Origin: a bacterium
GTDB lineage: Bacteria; Verrucomicrobiota; Verrucomicrobiia; Opitutales; UBA953
Direction of reading: 5' to 3'
Assembly (NCBI GenBank): GCA_009926645.1
Contig: RFOO01000005.1
Span: 1-15,853, forward strand
Length of the DNA: 15,853 nt
Notes under the pieces: model-generated
Database searches by the model: none
Told to the model about the DNA's origin: nothing
The model's input: only the letters and a program-made list of their open reading frames with translations
Position numbers and translations under genes: made by a program
In this document: piece after piece, positions 7,282 to 15,301 of the stretch
Layout: each line of letters begins with the position of its first letter
Position numbering within the stretch: the first letter of the stretch is position 1

Positions 7282-8037
7282 TTATTTCCAAACATAGGCT
7301 AAACGAACAAAATAGGCGGTGTCGGTACTGACCTGATTCACCTGGGGTTTAGAGCGATAATCGTTGGAAAGACCCACTTTTAATGAAAAAGGGCCAGCAT
7401 TTCGAAGAAGGCTCAGAGTGGTTTCTTGGTGAACAATGTAATCGGATAAATTTTTCAGCGCTGGAACCAAGGAAACGCTGATGTCTAAGCCAGTCCAACC
7501 AAAGTCTTCCTGATAAATCACGCCCAAATCAGCCGAAGGGGCAGAAATATCAGTATTTCCCAAATCGGAGTATCGCTCAGTTCGGTGGGCGAGACCCAAA
7601 AGTCCGTCCAGCTTTCCTTTTTCGGTCGTAAGCAAACGTAATCCTAAACCCGCAGCATTCACGGATAAGAAGTCGATATGCTGAGCTCGGTCATATCCCG
7701 TATCCGTTCGCACGTAACCAAAAGACGCCTGAACCGGCTTGGTCTCATAAGATAGCTTCGCATGAAAATTATCTGCCGAAACTTCTCCCCGGTCGGATTG
7801 ACGAACTAATCGGAAACTTCCTTTAAAATCGCTCGTCTCATTCGTTCCAACAAATTGAAAGCCCACACTCAGCCCACTGGTCGTGCTCGTACCTGAGCGA
7901 CCAGAAAGATCTAAATCTGCCTGCCTTGTCCAAATACGAGAACTTTTCTCATCTTGAGAGGAGGCTGGCACATCAATCGATGCAGCGATTAGTAAATTAG
8001 CCCAAACCGACAGGATTAAAACAAAGATTTTTTTCAT
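7282..8037 (-). CDS. DUF481 (YdiY-like) outer-membrane beta-barrel protein
   Basis: The protein has 251 residues. It begins with a clear signal peptide (KKIFVLILSVWANLLIAAS). After it comes a barrel-like pattern of alternating hydrophobic and polar residues: WTRQADLDLSGRSGTSTTSG, then repeated strands such as FKGSFRLVRQ, FHAKLSYETKPVQASFGYVR and TTLSLLRNAGPFSLKVGLS, ending in AYFVRLAYVWK. The opening strand followed by a Gly/Ser/Thr-rich turn resembles the DUF481 family (salt-induced outer membrane protein YdiY), whose exact role is not established. The last residue is Lys after Trp, not the usual terminal aromatic. It lies upstream of glutamine synthetase on the same strand and is divergent from the heme gene with 65 bases between. 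No Shine-Dalgarno is seen. Outer-membrane location is likely; the family name is a recognition from memory. Confidence 0.75.
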   Translation of the reverse strand: MKKIFVLILSVWANLLIAASIDVPASSQDEKSSRIWTRQADLDLSGRSGTSTTSGLSVGFQFVGTNETSDFKGSFRLVRQSDRGEVSADNFHAKLSYETKPVQASFGYVRTDTGYDRAQHIDFLSVNAAGLGLRLLTTEKGKLDGLLGLAHRTERYSDLGNTDISAPSADLGVIYQEDFGWTGLDISVSLVPALKNLSDYIVHQETTLSLLRNAGPFSLKVGLSNDYRSKPQVNQVSTDTAYFVRLAYVWK

Positions 8038-8102
8038 TTAGCGATGGTGAAAGGATGATGACTCTGGATTGCCAACCCGAAAATGCCTGTTGTGATTAAA
8101 TT

Positions 8103-9446
8103 ATGCAGCTAGATGCCGTTATCATCGGAGCAGGTCCAGCAGGGCTCGCGGTGGCCCACGAAATGCATCGAGCTGGTGCACGCGTCAAAATCATCGAACC
8201 ATCCAATCGCGTTGGTGGCTCAATACGTACCATCAGTGAAGAGGGTTGGTTGGTGGAAACTGGGCCAAATACTTTGCAAACAGAAAGCGATGAAGATATT
8301 AAACTACTCGAGTCCTATGGATTAAAAAGTTCGATGCTTTTGGCAGAACGTGAATCGGCTAAACGCTACATTCTCTCTCGCGGAAAACTCCACGGTTTAA
8401 CCTCAAGCCCAGCTTCCCTATTCACGTCTAATCTTTTAAGTTTTACAGAAAAACTTCGCTTACTCGCTGAGTTTTTTATTCCAGGCCAAACGATTAAAGA
8501 GGAAACCGTTCAACATTTTATGGAACGTCGATTTGGCCGCGGAGTGGCCAATCTACTAGCCGACCCCTTTATCTCGGGCATTCATGCGGGAGACCCCCAG
8601 CGACTCGTTTTACAAAACTGCTTTCCCACTTTAAGTGAGTTAGAAAAGAAGCATGCTTCAGTTCTGTTTGGTTTAATGCTTAAGAAAAAAAGCCCTCGCC
8701 GTATCATCGGATTTAAAGGTGGCATGCAGGAACTAGCCAACGCCTTGGCCCAGCCTCTCAGGGCAGAGTCTTTAGAATGTGGCGCAGTTCTCTCTCTGAT
8801 ACAAAGAGATCAAAAAGGGTGGCAGGTGGCTTGGCGCAATACCTCCGGACAAGAAAACGGTGCTTGGACAAAAAAAATCGTGGTCACTGCACCTCACTGG
8901 CAATGGAACTCCCTCCCTTTTGACCTCAAACTCAAAAACACTCTCCGTGAATGGGAAAGCGCCGAATCTGCCCCCGTAACTGTTATCGCTCAAGGCTATC
9001 GAAGAAGCGACATTCAGCATCCGCTGGATGGGTTTGGTTTTTTGGTACCCCACCAAGAAAATCGTAGCCTGCTAGGTTGCCTATTCCCCTCAGCCATTTT
9101 TCCGTATCGTGCACCCGAGGGCAAAGTTTTGCTCTGTAGTTTTATAGGAGGCAGTCGTCGACCTAATCTAGCGCACTTAAGCGACGACGAGCTCCGCCAC
9201 CATTTACGTCGAGAACTTAGCTCAACACTAGGAATTCAGCATGAACCTGAGAAAGAATGGATTCAGCGTTGGGATCGTGCGATTCCCCAATATGTCGTGG
9301 GTCAAAGTCGACGCGAGGAAGCCCTAACTCGGGCTGAAGAAAATAATCCTGGTCTTTACTTTCATGGCGCGTTTCGCGGCGGCATCTCCCTTATGCAAGT
9401 CATTCGCCGGGGTCACCAATTAGGACAAGAGCTGCTGACCTATTAA
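8103..9446 (+). CDS. hemY: FAD-dependent protoporphyrinogen/coproporphyrinogen oxidase
   Basis: Oxygen-dependent flavoprotein of late heme synthesis, of the HemY/PPOX type (also named hemG in some annotation schemes, or cgoX if it acts on coproporphyrinogen). It has 447 residues, normal for the family. The N-terminal Rossmann motif is GAGPAG at 9-14 with the ribose-binding E32 at the end of the second strand. It is followed by RVGGSIRT (36-43) and ETGPNTLQ, which are characteristic of PPOX enzymes. The C-terminal FAD segment PGLYFHGAFRGGISLMQVI replaces the usual G-N-x-x-x-G-V form but keeps its layout. Whether it uses proto- or coproporphyrinogen cannot be told from the sequence. Its TAA shares a TTAA with the stop of the convergent transporter, so there is no room for a separate terminator. 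Confidence 0.92.
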   Translation: MQLDAVIIGAGPAGLAVAHEMHRAGARVKIIEPSNRVGGSIRTISEEGWLVETGPNTLQTESDEDIKLLESYGLKSSMLLAERESAKRYILSRGKLHGLTSSPASLFTSNLLSFTEKLRLLAEFFIPGQTIKEETVQHFMERRFGRGVANLLADPFISGIHAGDPQRLVLQNCFPTLSELEKKHASVLFGLMLKKKSPRRIIGFKGGMQELANALAQPLRAESLECGAVLSLIQRDQKGWQVAWRNTSGQENGAWTKKIVVTAPHWQWNSLPFDLKLKNTLREWESAESAPVTVIAQGYRRSDIQHPLDGFGFLVPHQENRSLLGCLFPSAIFPYRAPEGKVLLCSFIGGSRRPNLAHLSDDELRHHLRRELSSTLGIQHEPEKEWIQRWDRAIPQYVVGQSRREEALTRAEENNPGLYFHGAFRGGISLMQVIRRGHQLGQELLTY

Positions 9447-10780
9447 GAATGACGAGGCGGTTCAGGGAGATGCTTAATTACCCATAACGCAGGAATCATT
9501 AGCATAGCACCGACGACATAAACCCAGAAATGCGAACCCGTTTTGAAGTAAAGCAAGGCTGCACTCAATGGTCCAATCACCCGAGCGAGAGAACCCGCTG
9601 AACGCAGGATACCTAAATTGCGACCTTGATCACTCGCACTGGAATAAAGAGAGGCTAAAGAAGAGATGCTTGGAAGAATGAGGCCTGTCGCAAAAGAAAT
9701 TAAACCCATTCCCACATAAAAGAGAGGCTTGGCCCAAGAAACCGTTTGGCCAGGCATCGCGGAGGAAGGAACCGAAGCGATTAGCCCAAAAGCCAAGATG
9801 GCGATACCCATTCCTAGCATAACCACTTTGCGCTGCCCTAAACTTTTGCCAACAAACCGCGCCAAACCTTGAGCAAGAATGAGACAAGAACCGTTAAAAA
9901 GAAATAGGGCTACATTATCCCGCGGACTGTAGGCAAACAGTGCAAAGGTAAGAAAAACAATGGTATTTTCCATCCCCGTAAATGCGATTTGATAAATTAA
10001 ATTAGCCAAAGAGGTACGACGAACGGAGGAAGATTCAACATTCGCTAAATCAAAAATGGAAGGCCGTTTCGCATCATGCTGTGCACGATTTTTCTCTGAT
10101 AAAGTTTCTGGGAACAACAGCCAAACCAAGATAAAGTTAATCAAAGCTAAACAGGCGGAAAGAAAAGCAGGCAAAGAAAAGGGATTTAACCCGAGGGCGT
10201 AATCAACCAGGTGAGGGTGTGTATCCAGCGGAGCACTTAAACCACCAATAATAGGACCAATGAGAAAGCCTAGGCCAATCGCAACACCGACCACCGCCAT
10301 CCCCTTGGTTCTCTCTTTTTCTTCCGTCACGTCGGCAGCGGCTGCACTGGCTACGGCAATATTGCCGGCCATCATGCCACAAATAAATCGGGTCAAAACC
10401 ACCACCCAAAACTGCGCCGCAAAAATCCAGAGAATATAAGAAAATGCGCTACCAGCTAAAGTGATGATTAAAATACGACGACGGCCGAAACGATCGGAAA
10501 GCGAACCCCAAATAGGCGAAAAAACAAACTGCAACAGGGAATAGAGCGTACTAAGCAGTCCTCCAAATAAGACGGCCTTAATAAAAGGGGTTTCTCCACC
10601 AAGCCATTCTGCTGCAGCACTCAGCCCCCCAATCAAAGTTCCCGAGGTACCCTCCGCTTGAATGTAGTGAGTGAGTAAATGAGGGAAAAGCGGAATGATA
10701 ACACTGAAGCCAACGATATCCATCAACACGGTTAAAAAAATTAACCCGAGAATTCTTCGTTGAGGCAAAGCTTGGCGCAT
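9443..10780 (-). CDS. MFS transporter, TetA-like (DHA1 family)
   Basis: Inner-membrane secondary transporter of 445 residues with about 12 hydrophobic segments. TM1 is LGLIFLTVLMDIVGFSVIIP (11-30), with the Asp/Gly pattern of tetracycline-type exporters. The cytoplasmic loop after TM2 carries the MFS motif A, GSLSDRFGRRR at 92-102. Between TM1 and TM2 there is an unusually long loop of about 30 residues (QAEGTSGTLI... to ETPF). A second, degenerate loop GKSLGQRKVVMLG marks the second half. The substrate is unknown; similarity to TetA does not by itself imply antibiotic resistance. It is convergent with the heme gene, overlapping it by four bases, and divergent from the DUF362-like gene with 83 bases between. 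The ATG at 10780 has no Shine-Dalgarno. Confidence 0.9.
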   Translation of the reverse strand: MRQALPQRRILGLIFLTVLMDIVGFSVIIPLFPHLLTHYIQAEGTSGTLIGGLSAAAEWLGGETPFIKAVLFGGLLSTLYSLLQFVFSPIWGSLSDRFGRRRILIITLAGSAFSYILWIFAAQFWVVVLTRFICGMMAGNIAVASAAAADVTEEKERTKGMAVVGVAIGLGFLIGPIIGGLSAPLDTHPHLVDYALGLNPFSLPAFLSACLALINFILVWLLFPETLSEKNRAQHDAKRPSIFDLANVESSSVRRTSLANLIYQIAFTGMENTIVFLTFALFAYSPRDNVALFLFNGSCLILAQGLARFVGKSLGQRKVVMLGMGIAILAFGLIASVPSSAMPGQTVSWAKPLFYVGMGLISFATGLILPSISSLASLYSSASDQGRNLGILRSAGSLARVIGPLSAALLYFKTGSHFWVYVVGAMLMIPALWVIKHLPEPPRHS

Positions 10781-10833
10781 GACGCAAAAATGAAGAGGCT
10801 CGGTCGAATCGCAAACAAAAGAGCATTCTTGCG

Positions 10834-10839
10834 GATAAT
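10834..10839 (+). promoter_or_regulatory. Possible -10 box for the DUF362/glycosyltransferase pair
   Basis: GATAAT differs from TATAAT at one base and lies 24 bases before the ATG at 10864 in an AT-rich stretch. No convincing -35 box is found 16-18 bases upstream, so this is tentative. Confidence 0.25.
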
Positions 10840-10863
10840 TAAAAGTTTATTAAAAAAACAGGT

Positions 10864-11868
10864 ATGTGGCGCCTTCTGTCTCTCTTGCTTGTCTGTGGTA
10901 TTGAATTGCATGGCACCGAATTCACTCCGCCTAAACAAGTCTTAATCGTAAAAGAGTTGGCGGACTTTAACGATGAATCCTATGGTCAGTCGGTCGAAAA
11001 AGTTTTGAGCGAGTTCGAGAAGCGAACCGGAATCGCCCTAAAACCTGGGCCCCTACGCAAATGTGCCCTAAAAATTTCCACGCAATCAGGCCAAGGTTTA
11101 TCGACACCCAAGCCACTCATACGTGCCTTAGGTCATGCCTTAATCAAACGCGGTTTTATGCGTCACGAGATCATTCTGTGTGATGTTCGAATAGAAACTC
11201 TGCGTGACTGTGGCTTTCTCCCCGATTCACCCAACGATAAACAAGCTTTTGAGGGCTATCCAGTCGTAGCTTTTGAGCCCAACGCCCTTCTCTGGTCAAA
11301 AGATAAAAGATTATTTTATGAAAACCAAGTAATGCCTCGACCAGGCACACCCCCAGTTCCATGGGGAGATGCACGTATTAGTCTTTTACCCAAAACCTTG
11401 GTCGATGAAGTTGATTTTTGGATTAACCTACCCGTGCTTAGCGATGGCAAAGCTCTTGGTGTCCATGGTGCTATTGCCGCAGCCTCGTTGGGGACTTTAA
11501 TCAACGCCGATCGATTCATGGATAACCCCTACAACGCCACCAAGGTAGCCGTAGAGGTCTGTGCTTCTCCATTATTATCCGAAAAAAATGTTCTATCGAT
11601 TTTATCTTTCGAAAGTTACCAGATTCTGGGCGGACCCAATTTTGACGCCAACTGGTGCAAATCAGAACGCACTTTGATGGCGAGTGCGAACCCTGTCATC
11701 ATCGATTTCCTAGGTTGGCAAAAAATGAATGCCGGACGGGCGGAGAGAGGCATCGAAGAGATACGTCCCGAGCCACCCATTTTTAATGCGGCTAATGCTG
11801 GCAACATTCGCCTAGGATCCTGCAAGCCTTCGGAAATCTTTTTAATTAAAATGCCCTCCGAACTTTAA
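10864..11868 (+). CDS. Exported DUF362-like protein
   Basis: The protein has 334 residues with a short signal peptide (WRLLSLLLVCGIELHG), so it is probably exported. The layout follows DUF362: an opening strand KQVLIVKELADF; a segment LSTPKPLIRALGHALIKRGF followed by HEIILCD, as in the family's t-P-x-x-v-x-A-l-i pattern; VDFWINLPVLSDGKALGVHG, like the family's vn-x-P-k-x-k-x-H block; ILGGPNF; and ASANPVIIDFLGWQKMNAGR, like DPVAVD. DUF362 members include proteins with ferredoxin domains, but no CxxCxxC cluster is present here. Its function is not known. The ATG is preceded by ACAGGT, the only start in the window with even a weak AGG. The downstream glycosyltransferase starts 8 bases after its stop, which suggests co-translation and a shared role. 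The family call is by pattern and should be confirmed by profile search. Confidence 0.65.
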   Translation: MWRLLSLLLVCGIELHGTEFTPPKQVLIVKELADFNDESYGQSVEKVLSEFEKRTGIALKPGPLRKCALKISTQSGQGLSTPKPLIRALGHALIKRGFMRHEIILCDVRIETLRDCGFLPDSPNDKQAFEGYPVVAFEPNALLWSKDKRLFYENQVMPRPGTPPVPWGDARISLLPKTLVDEVDFWINLPVLSDGKALGVHGAIAAASLGTLINADRFMDNPYNATKVAVEVCASPLLSEKNVLSILSFESYQILGGPNFDANWCKSERTLMASANPVIIDFLGWQKMNAGRAERGIEEIRPEPPIFNAANAGNIRLGSCKPSEIFLIKMPSEL

Positions 11869-11876
11869 ACACGTCT

Positions 11877-12695
11877 ATGTTCAATCAAATTAAACAACTC
11901 TTGGCTCCTTTGCGCTACTGGCGCGAGTTGCCGCTTCGCGAATGCGGAGATCGACCTGCACTTTCCCAAAAACCTAATCAACGTATTCCCTCGATTGTCT
12001 ATCAAACTTGGGAAGATAATTTATTTGGTAAAAGCCACCTGGAAGAGATTCATCGTTTTCGTGATTTAAATCCTGAATTCGACTTCGTGCTTTTTAATCG
12101 GATTCAGCGAGAAGACTACTTGAAGCAACAATGGGGAAACCATCCAATTTATTCAATCTACCAAAAATCTCTTTTTGGACCGATGAAAGCGGATATTTTT
12201 CGGTACTGTTTACTAGCAGACCGCGGAGGATTTTATTTTGATATTAGCAAGGGCTGTTCCGTCCCCCTCCAGCAATTGTATCAAAAAACAACAGAAGCCC
12301 TCATCACTTTTGAGCCCCATGAAAATCCATCTCTGGTAAATTCTCCTGCCCTGCAACACTTGCAACACCCGACAAAACTCGTGCTACAGTGGGGATTTGG
12401 ATTCGCTCCCCAAAATCCCATTTTAGAGAAAATGATAGAGAACATCTGTCGCCACTACCCCCTCTACCAAGGTAAAGTTTTTGCTTCGCCAAAAAATGCT
12501 ATTCGCGAACTTACCGGTCCGCTCATGTTCACTAAAACCGTCCATGAAGTACTCGCCGAAGGACCGCTTCCTCACTTAGAGCAGTGCGGTATCGATTTTA
12601 ATAACTTCGGCATTTTTGCCCTAAAAGGCTCAAAAGTAAGGTACATGACAGCTCCCGCTTACACCAAAGCGAAAAACTGCCCCATCGTACTTTAG
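11877..12695 (+). CDS. Glycosyltransferase with sugar-binding DXD-region (Gly_transf_sug/OCH1-like)
   Basis: The protein has 272 residues and no signal peptide. IPSIVYQTWEDN is the typical opening strand of the Gly_transf_sug (PF04488) or capsular polysaccharide synthesis families. It is followed by LNPEFDFVLFNR and then FGPMKADIFRYCLLADRGG, which leads into the metal-binding loop. In most relatives that loop reads GGIYLDxD; here it is GGFYFDISKG, so D122 is kept but the second acid is Ser124. FGFAPQNPILEKMIENICRH and ELTGPLMFTKTV match the C-terminal half of the fold. It likely transfers a sugar in the cytoplasm to a lipid or glycan precursor; donor and acceptor are unknown. It follows the DUF362-like gene by 8 bases and converges with malate dehydrogenase. 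Confidence 0.82.
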   Translation: MFNQIKQLLAPLRYWRELPLRECGDRPALSQKPNQRIPSIVYQTWEDNLFGKSHLEEIHRFRDLNPEFDFVLFNRIQREDYLKQQWGNHPIYSIYQKSLFGPMKADIFRYCLLADRGGFYFDISKGCSVPLQQLYQKTTEALITFEPHENPSLVNSPALQHLQHPTKLVLQWGFGFAPQNPILEKMIENICRHYPLYQGKVFASPKNAIRELTGPLMFTKTVHEVLAEGPLPHLEQCGIDFNNFGIFALKGSKVRYMTAPAYTKAKNCPIVL

Positions 12696-12704
12696 ATCTC
12701 TAAA
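12691..12704. repeat. Short palindrome at the glycosyltransferase stop
   Basis: TTTAGA-TC-TCTAAA includes the TAG stop of the glycosyltransferase and ends just before the convergent malate dehydrogenase stop. It is too short and AT-rich to be called a terminator, yet it is the only structure in the 14-base gap. Confidence 0.3.
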
Positions 12705-12709
12705 AAGAG

Positions 12710-13711
12710 TTAAAGCTTAATGCCCAGAGCTTCTGCCGCGGTGGCTCGCTCTTCCAATAACTCTTTTTCGGTAATAGCGATTTTGCTACGCGAAAATTCA
12801 TCAAGAGGTAAACCTTGGACAATTTCCCAGGATCCATCAGCTTTAGTCCGTAAAGGATAACCAAACATAATTCCTGGAGTGATGCCATAATCACCCTTAG
12901 AGAGAACCGCTACAGAATGCCACTCGCCGGCAGGCGTTGGAAAGTGCAGGCTTCGCAAAGTATCCAAGGCGGCATTGGCAGCAGAGGCAGCCGAAGAGGC
13001 ACCTCGAGCCTTGATGACGGTGGCACCACGCTTTTGTACATCGCCCACAAAAGTATCTTTGAGCCAAGCCTGATCTGCAATGACCGCTGTGGCTGGCTTA
13101 CCCTGAATGGTGGCATTAGTAAAATCAGGGTACTGAGTCGATGAGTGGTTGCCCCAAATCGCGACATTCTTTACCGCAGAATGATGAACTCCCGCTTTTT
13201 TCGCGAGTTGTGATTTTGCACGGTTTTCATCGAGACGTGTCATGGCAAAGAAATTTTCTTCGCGAAGACCAGCGGAAGAACGAAGTGCAATGAGGGCGTT
13301 CGTGTTACAGGGATTACCGACAACAAGAACTTTAACACTCTTTTTGGCGTTTCGGGCAATGGCATCACCCTGACCAACGAAAATCTTTCCGTTAATACCC
13401 AAAAGGTCTTTGCGCTCCATACCATCTTTACGAGGAACTGCGCCGATGAGTAGGCACCAATCAGCATCTTTAAAACCTTCGTTTAAATCTCCCGTTGCTA
13501 CCACGTCGGTTAAAAGTGGGAAAGCGCAGTCTTCGAGTTCCATGACAACTCCATTCAAGGCATTGAGACCTGGCCCTACTTCAATAAGATTGAGCGCCAC
13601 GGGCTGATCGGGACCAAACACTGCACCCGAAGCCAGACGGAAGATTGCGGCGTAACCGATGTTGCCAGCGGCACCAGTTACAGCGACGCGTATAGGAGTC
13701 TTAGTAGCCAT
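12710..13711 (-). CDS. mdh: Malate dehydrogenase (cytosolic type, NAD-dependent)
   Basis: Oxidises malate to oxaloacetate in the TCA cycle. It has 333 residues. The dinucleotide motif is GAAGNIGY at 13-20, the short second strand ends LIEV with an acidic residue at 44, which favours NAD over NADP, and substrate-binding arginines are R94 and R100 in VPRKDGMERKD. NPCNTN is at 133-138, and R159 with D161 (TRLDEN) and the catalytic H189 (WGNHSST) complete the active site. The GAAGNIGY form and the WGNHSSTQYPD segment place it with cytosolic/chloroplast-like (type 2) malate dehydrogenases and not the lactate-dehydrogenase-like ones. It lies 47 bases downstream of the exonuclease gene on the same strand. 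The sequence before the ATG is GTCTCCTCT, the opposite of a Shine-Dalgarno. Confidence 0.97.
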   Translation of the reverse strand: MATKTPIRVAVTGAAGNIGYAAIFRLASGAVFGPDQPVALNLIEVGPGLNALNGVVMELEDCAFPLLTDVVATGDLNEGFKDADWCLLIGAVPRKDGMERKDLLGINGKIFVGQGDAIARNAKKSVKVLVVGNPCNTNALIALRSSAGLREENFFAMTRLDENRAKSQLAKKAGVHHSAVKNVAIWGNHSSTQYPDFTNATIQGKPATAVIADQAWLKDTFVGDVQKRGATVIKARGASSAASAANAALDTLRSLHFPTPAGEWHSVAVLSKGDYGITPGIMFGYPLRTKADGSWEIVQGLPLDEFSRSKIAITEKELLEERATAAEALGIKL

Positions 13712-13758
13712 AGAGGAGACTATCTAGTTACGACTTCCCTGCGGTGTGAAGCGGAAAC

Positions 13759-14436
13759 TTACAACTCCAACTCGCCCTGCATGAAATCTTCACTGGCTGG
13801 GGCGGAAAGACTGTCCTTAATAAGTTGGGCTAAAGGGAGGTGGGTGCGACCCTCTAAACTGCATAAAGCCCTGATAATTAAAGCGGAAGCAAGAGCATCG
13901 TAGAGTGCACAATGAAAGCGTCGCCGGTCGCTTGGGCAGTAACGTTCAGCCCATTGATTAAGCCGATCGCTCAACTTGAGTCTTTGGATTAAAACACTGA
14001 GTTTATATTCCCCCAGTGAGGGCATCCAAGCTCGAGCCAATCGACAGGAGTCAATCCATGGACCCCAGTCCGCCACCATTTCTTCCGAAATAAAAGCAGG
14101 TACGGCAGCGGGCCTAGGCCAAGTATCGCGCAACAAACGTGATTCAACGGCTGCATGATGGGCGATAAATAAACCTCCAGCCCTTAAATTCAGCCAAAAA
14201 TCCCAATCTGCTTCAAAGGGACTGGTCTCCTTAAAGTTATGGTCACTGAGTCCGTGACATTGTGTATCGACCACCGGAACAGGGAGTCGCGGAGCATGTA
14301 AACGAGAACGGGCTGAAACAATCTCCCCACCCTGAAGCGTAACCACACCACTTTCGATAACACCAGTCTTGGAACTGCCCTCGAAGTCTATGACATGCAA
14401 AGGCAGTTGCGACCAGATGAGCGGAATGGCAGGCAC
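13759..14436 (-). CDS. DnaQ-like 3'-5' exonuclease (DEDDh)
   Basis: The 225 residues begin with GTG one base after the TAG of the glycosidase gene, so translation is probably coupled; no other start lies before the first catalytic motif. Exo I is VIDFEGSS with D17 and E19. A QCHGLSDHNF segment at 59-68 corresponds to the usual hGi-T/D stretch. Exo II is FIAHHAAVESRLL, where the usual HN-x-x-F-D reads H93-H94-A-A-V-E98, so the metal-binding Asp is replaced by Glu. Exo III is FHCALYDAL with H175 and D180, the DEDDh spacing. DSCRLARAWMPSLGEYKLSV matches the family. It could be a polymerase proofreading-type or a repair/RNA exonuclease; it is not fused to a polymerase. Activity with E98 is likely but not certain. 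Confidence 0.85.
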   Translation of the reverse strand: MPAIPLIWSQLPLHVIDFEGSSKTGVIESGVVTLQGGEIVSARSRLHAPRLPVPVVDTQCHGLSDHNFKETSPFEADWDFWLNLRAGGLFIAHHAAVESRLLRDTWPRPAAVPAFISEEMVADWGPWIDSCRLARAWMPSLGEYKLSVLIQRLKLSDRLNQWAERYCPSDRRRFHCALYDALASALIIRALCSLEGRTHLPLAQLIKDSLSAPASEDFMQGELEL

Positions 14437-14437
14437 T

Positions 14438-15286
14438 CTAAAACTCGCTGTAAATTTGACCGAGAATAGTCAGCTCACCCTCCAAGTCGACTAAAGCCAT
14501 ATTCCCATAATTGGGATCGTTAATCATACCGTGAAACCAAGCGTACCGCTCCACAATATCGAGTTGTTCCAGCTTAGGAATAATCGTGCGCATGAAGTTG
14601 GCGATATCGTTCATTTTGTAAGCATTATCCTCCAACTTTTTTACGTGGAAATCAGCAATCCCCATCTCCGTTAGCCAAACAGGACGATTATCATACATAC
14701 GTGAATACTTGTTAATACGATCCACCAAACGCTGCGCATCGCGCTCTCCATAATCTTTCACATCTAAATAACAATAATCATGCATGTTTAAGAAATCCAT
14801 GCGGTACTTACGCTCTTTCGCTGCAGCCATAAAATCGCGCATCCATTTTCCGAAAGGATTGCCGCAAGCGGGAGCACTTAAACGCATACCCGTTTTTTCC
14901 AAGAAAGGCCAAACCTCTAAAACTTTTTCGACAGGAATATAAGCCTGATCCGAGTGATCAGGCTCGTTAAAGCAAAGTAAAGTATGCGCACCCGAAGCTT
15001 TAATCCGCTCCACTTCTTCATAGAACTTATCCTGACCATTACGAAAACCCCAGGCCATCGGGAAAAATTCTACCCCACGAGGCATTGCCCGTGTTTCCTC
15101 AGCATGCCAATTATAAGCCCAACTAACGTTTAACTGTCGAAGGGAGTTAAAGAAAATATTGTGGGGTGATTCGTAATATCCAATACCCTTTTTCTTCGAA
15201 TGCTTTTTGAAGGCATTACACCCCGTGGCCAGCATCGTGCCAGCCGCTAAGGCGGGGGTTAACGATATAAATTCTCGGCGATTCAT
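14438..15286 (-). CDS. GH128-like glycoside hydrolase (Glyco_hydro_cc), Tat-exported lipoprotein
   Basis: The protein has 282 residues. The N-terminus MNRREFISL carries a twin-arginine motif (R3-R4-E-F-I), and ATG-C23 could be a lipobox, so it is probably a Tat-exported lipoprotein. The rest is a TIM-barrel of the Glyco_hydro_cc/GH128 type: VSWAYNWHAEE, VEFFPMAWG, TLLCFNEPDHSDQA with E108 (the NEP acid/base), FLNMHDY and VWLTEMGIADF with E207 (nucleophile). GH128 enzymes cut beta-1,3-glucans; the substrate here is unproved. It sits 15 bases after hrpB and one base before the exonuclease start. That tight packing with nucleic-acid enzymes is likely operon convenience rather than shared function. 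No Shine-Dalgarno is seen before the ATG. Confidence 0.85.
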   Translation of the reverse strand: MNRREFISLTPALAAGTMLATGCNAFKKHSKKKGIGYYESPHNIFFNSLRQLNVSWAYNWHAEETRAMPRGVEFFPMAWGFRNGQDKFYEEVERIKASGAHTLLCFNEPDHSDQAYIPVEKVLEVWPFLEKTGMRLSAPACGNPFGKWMRDFMAAAKERKYRMDFLNMHDYCYLDVKDYGERDAQRLVDRINKYSRMYDNRPVWLTEMGIADFHVKKLEDNAYKMNDIANFMRTIIPKLEQLDIVERYAWFHGMINDPNYGNMALVDLEGELTILGQIYSEF

Positions 15287-15301
15287 ATTGGTGAGTAAAA
15301 T

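Noticed and set aside
8069..8074. TTGCCA as a -35 box for the heme oxidase gene
   Set aside because: The matching -10 candidates (GTGATT, TGATTA, GATTAA) are poor and would make the mRNA nearly leaderless; not supported well enough to list.
9443..10780. Tetracycline resistance gene
   Set aside because: Motifs show a TetA-like MFS family member, but many such proteins have other substrates, and nothing around it suggests a resistance element.
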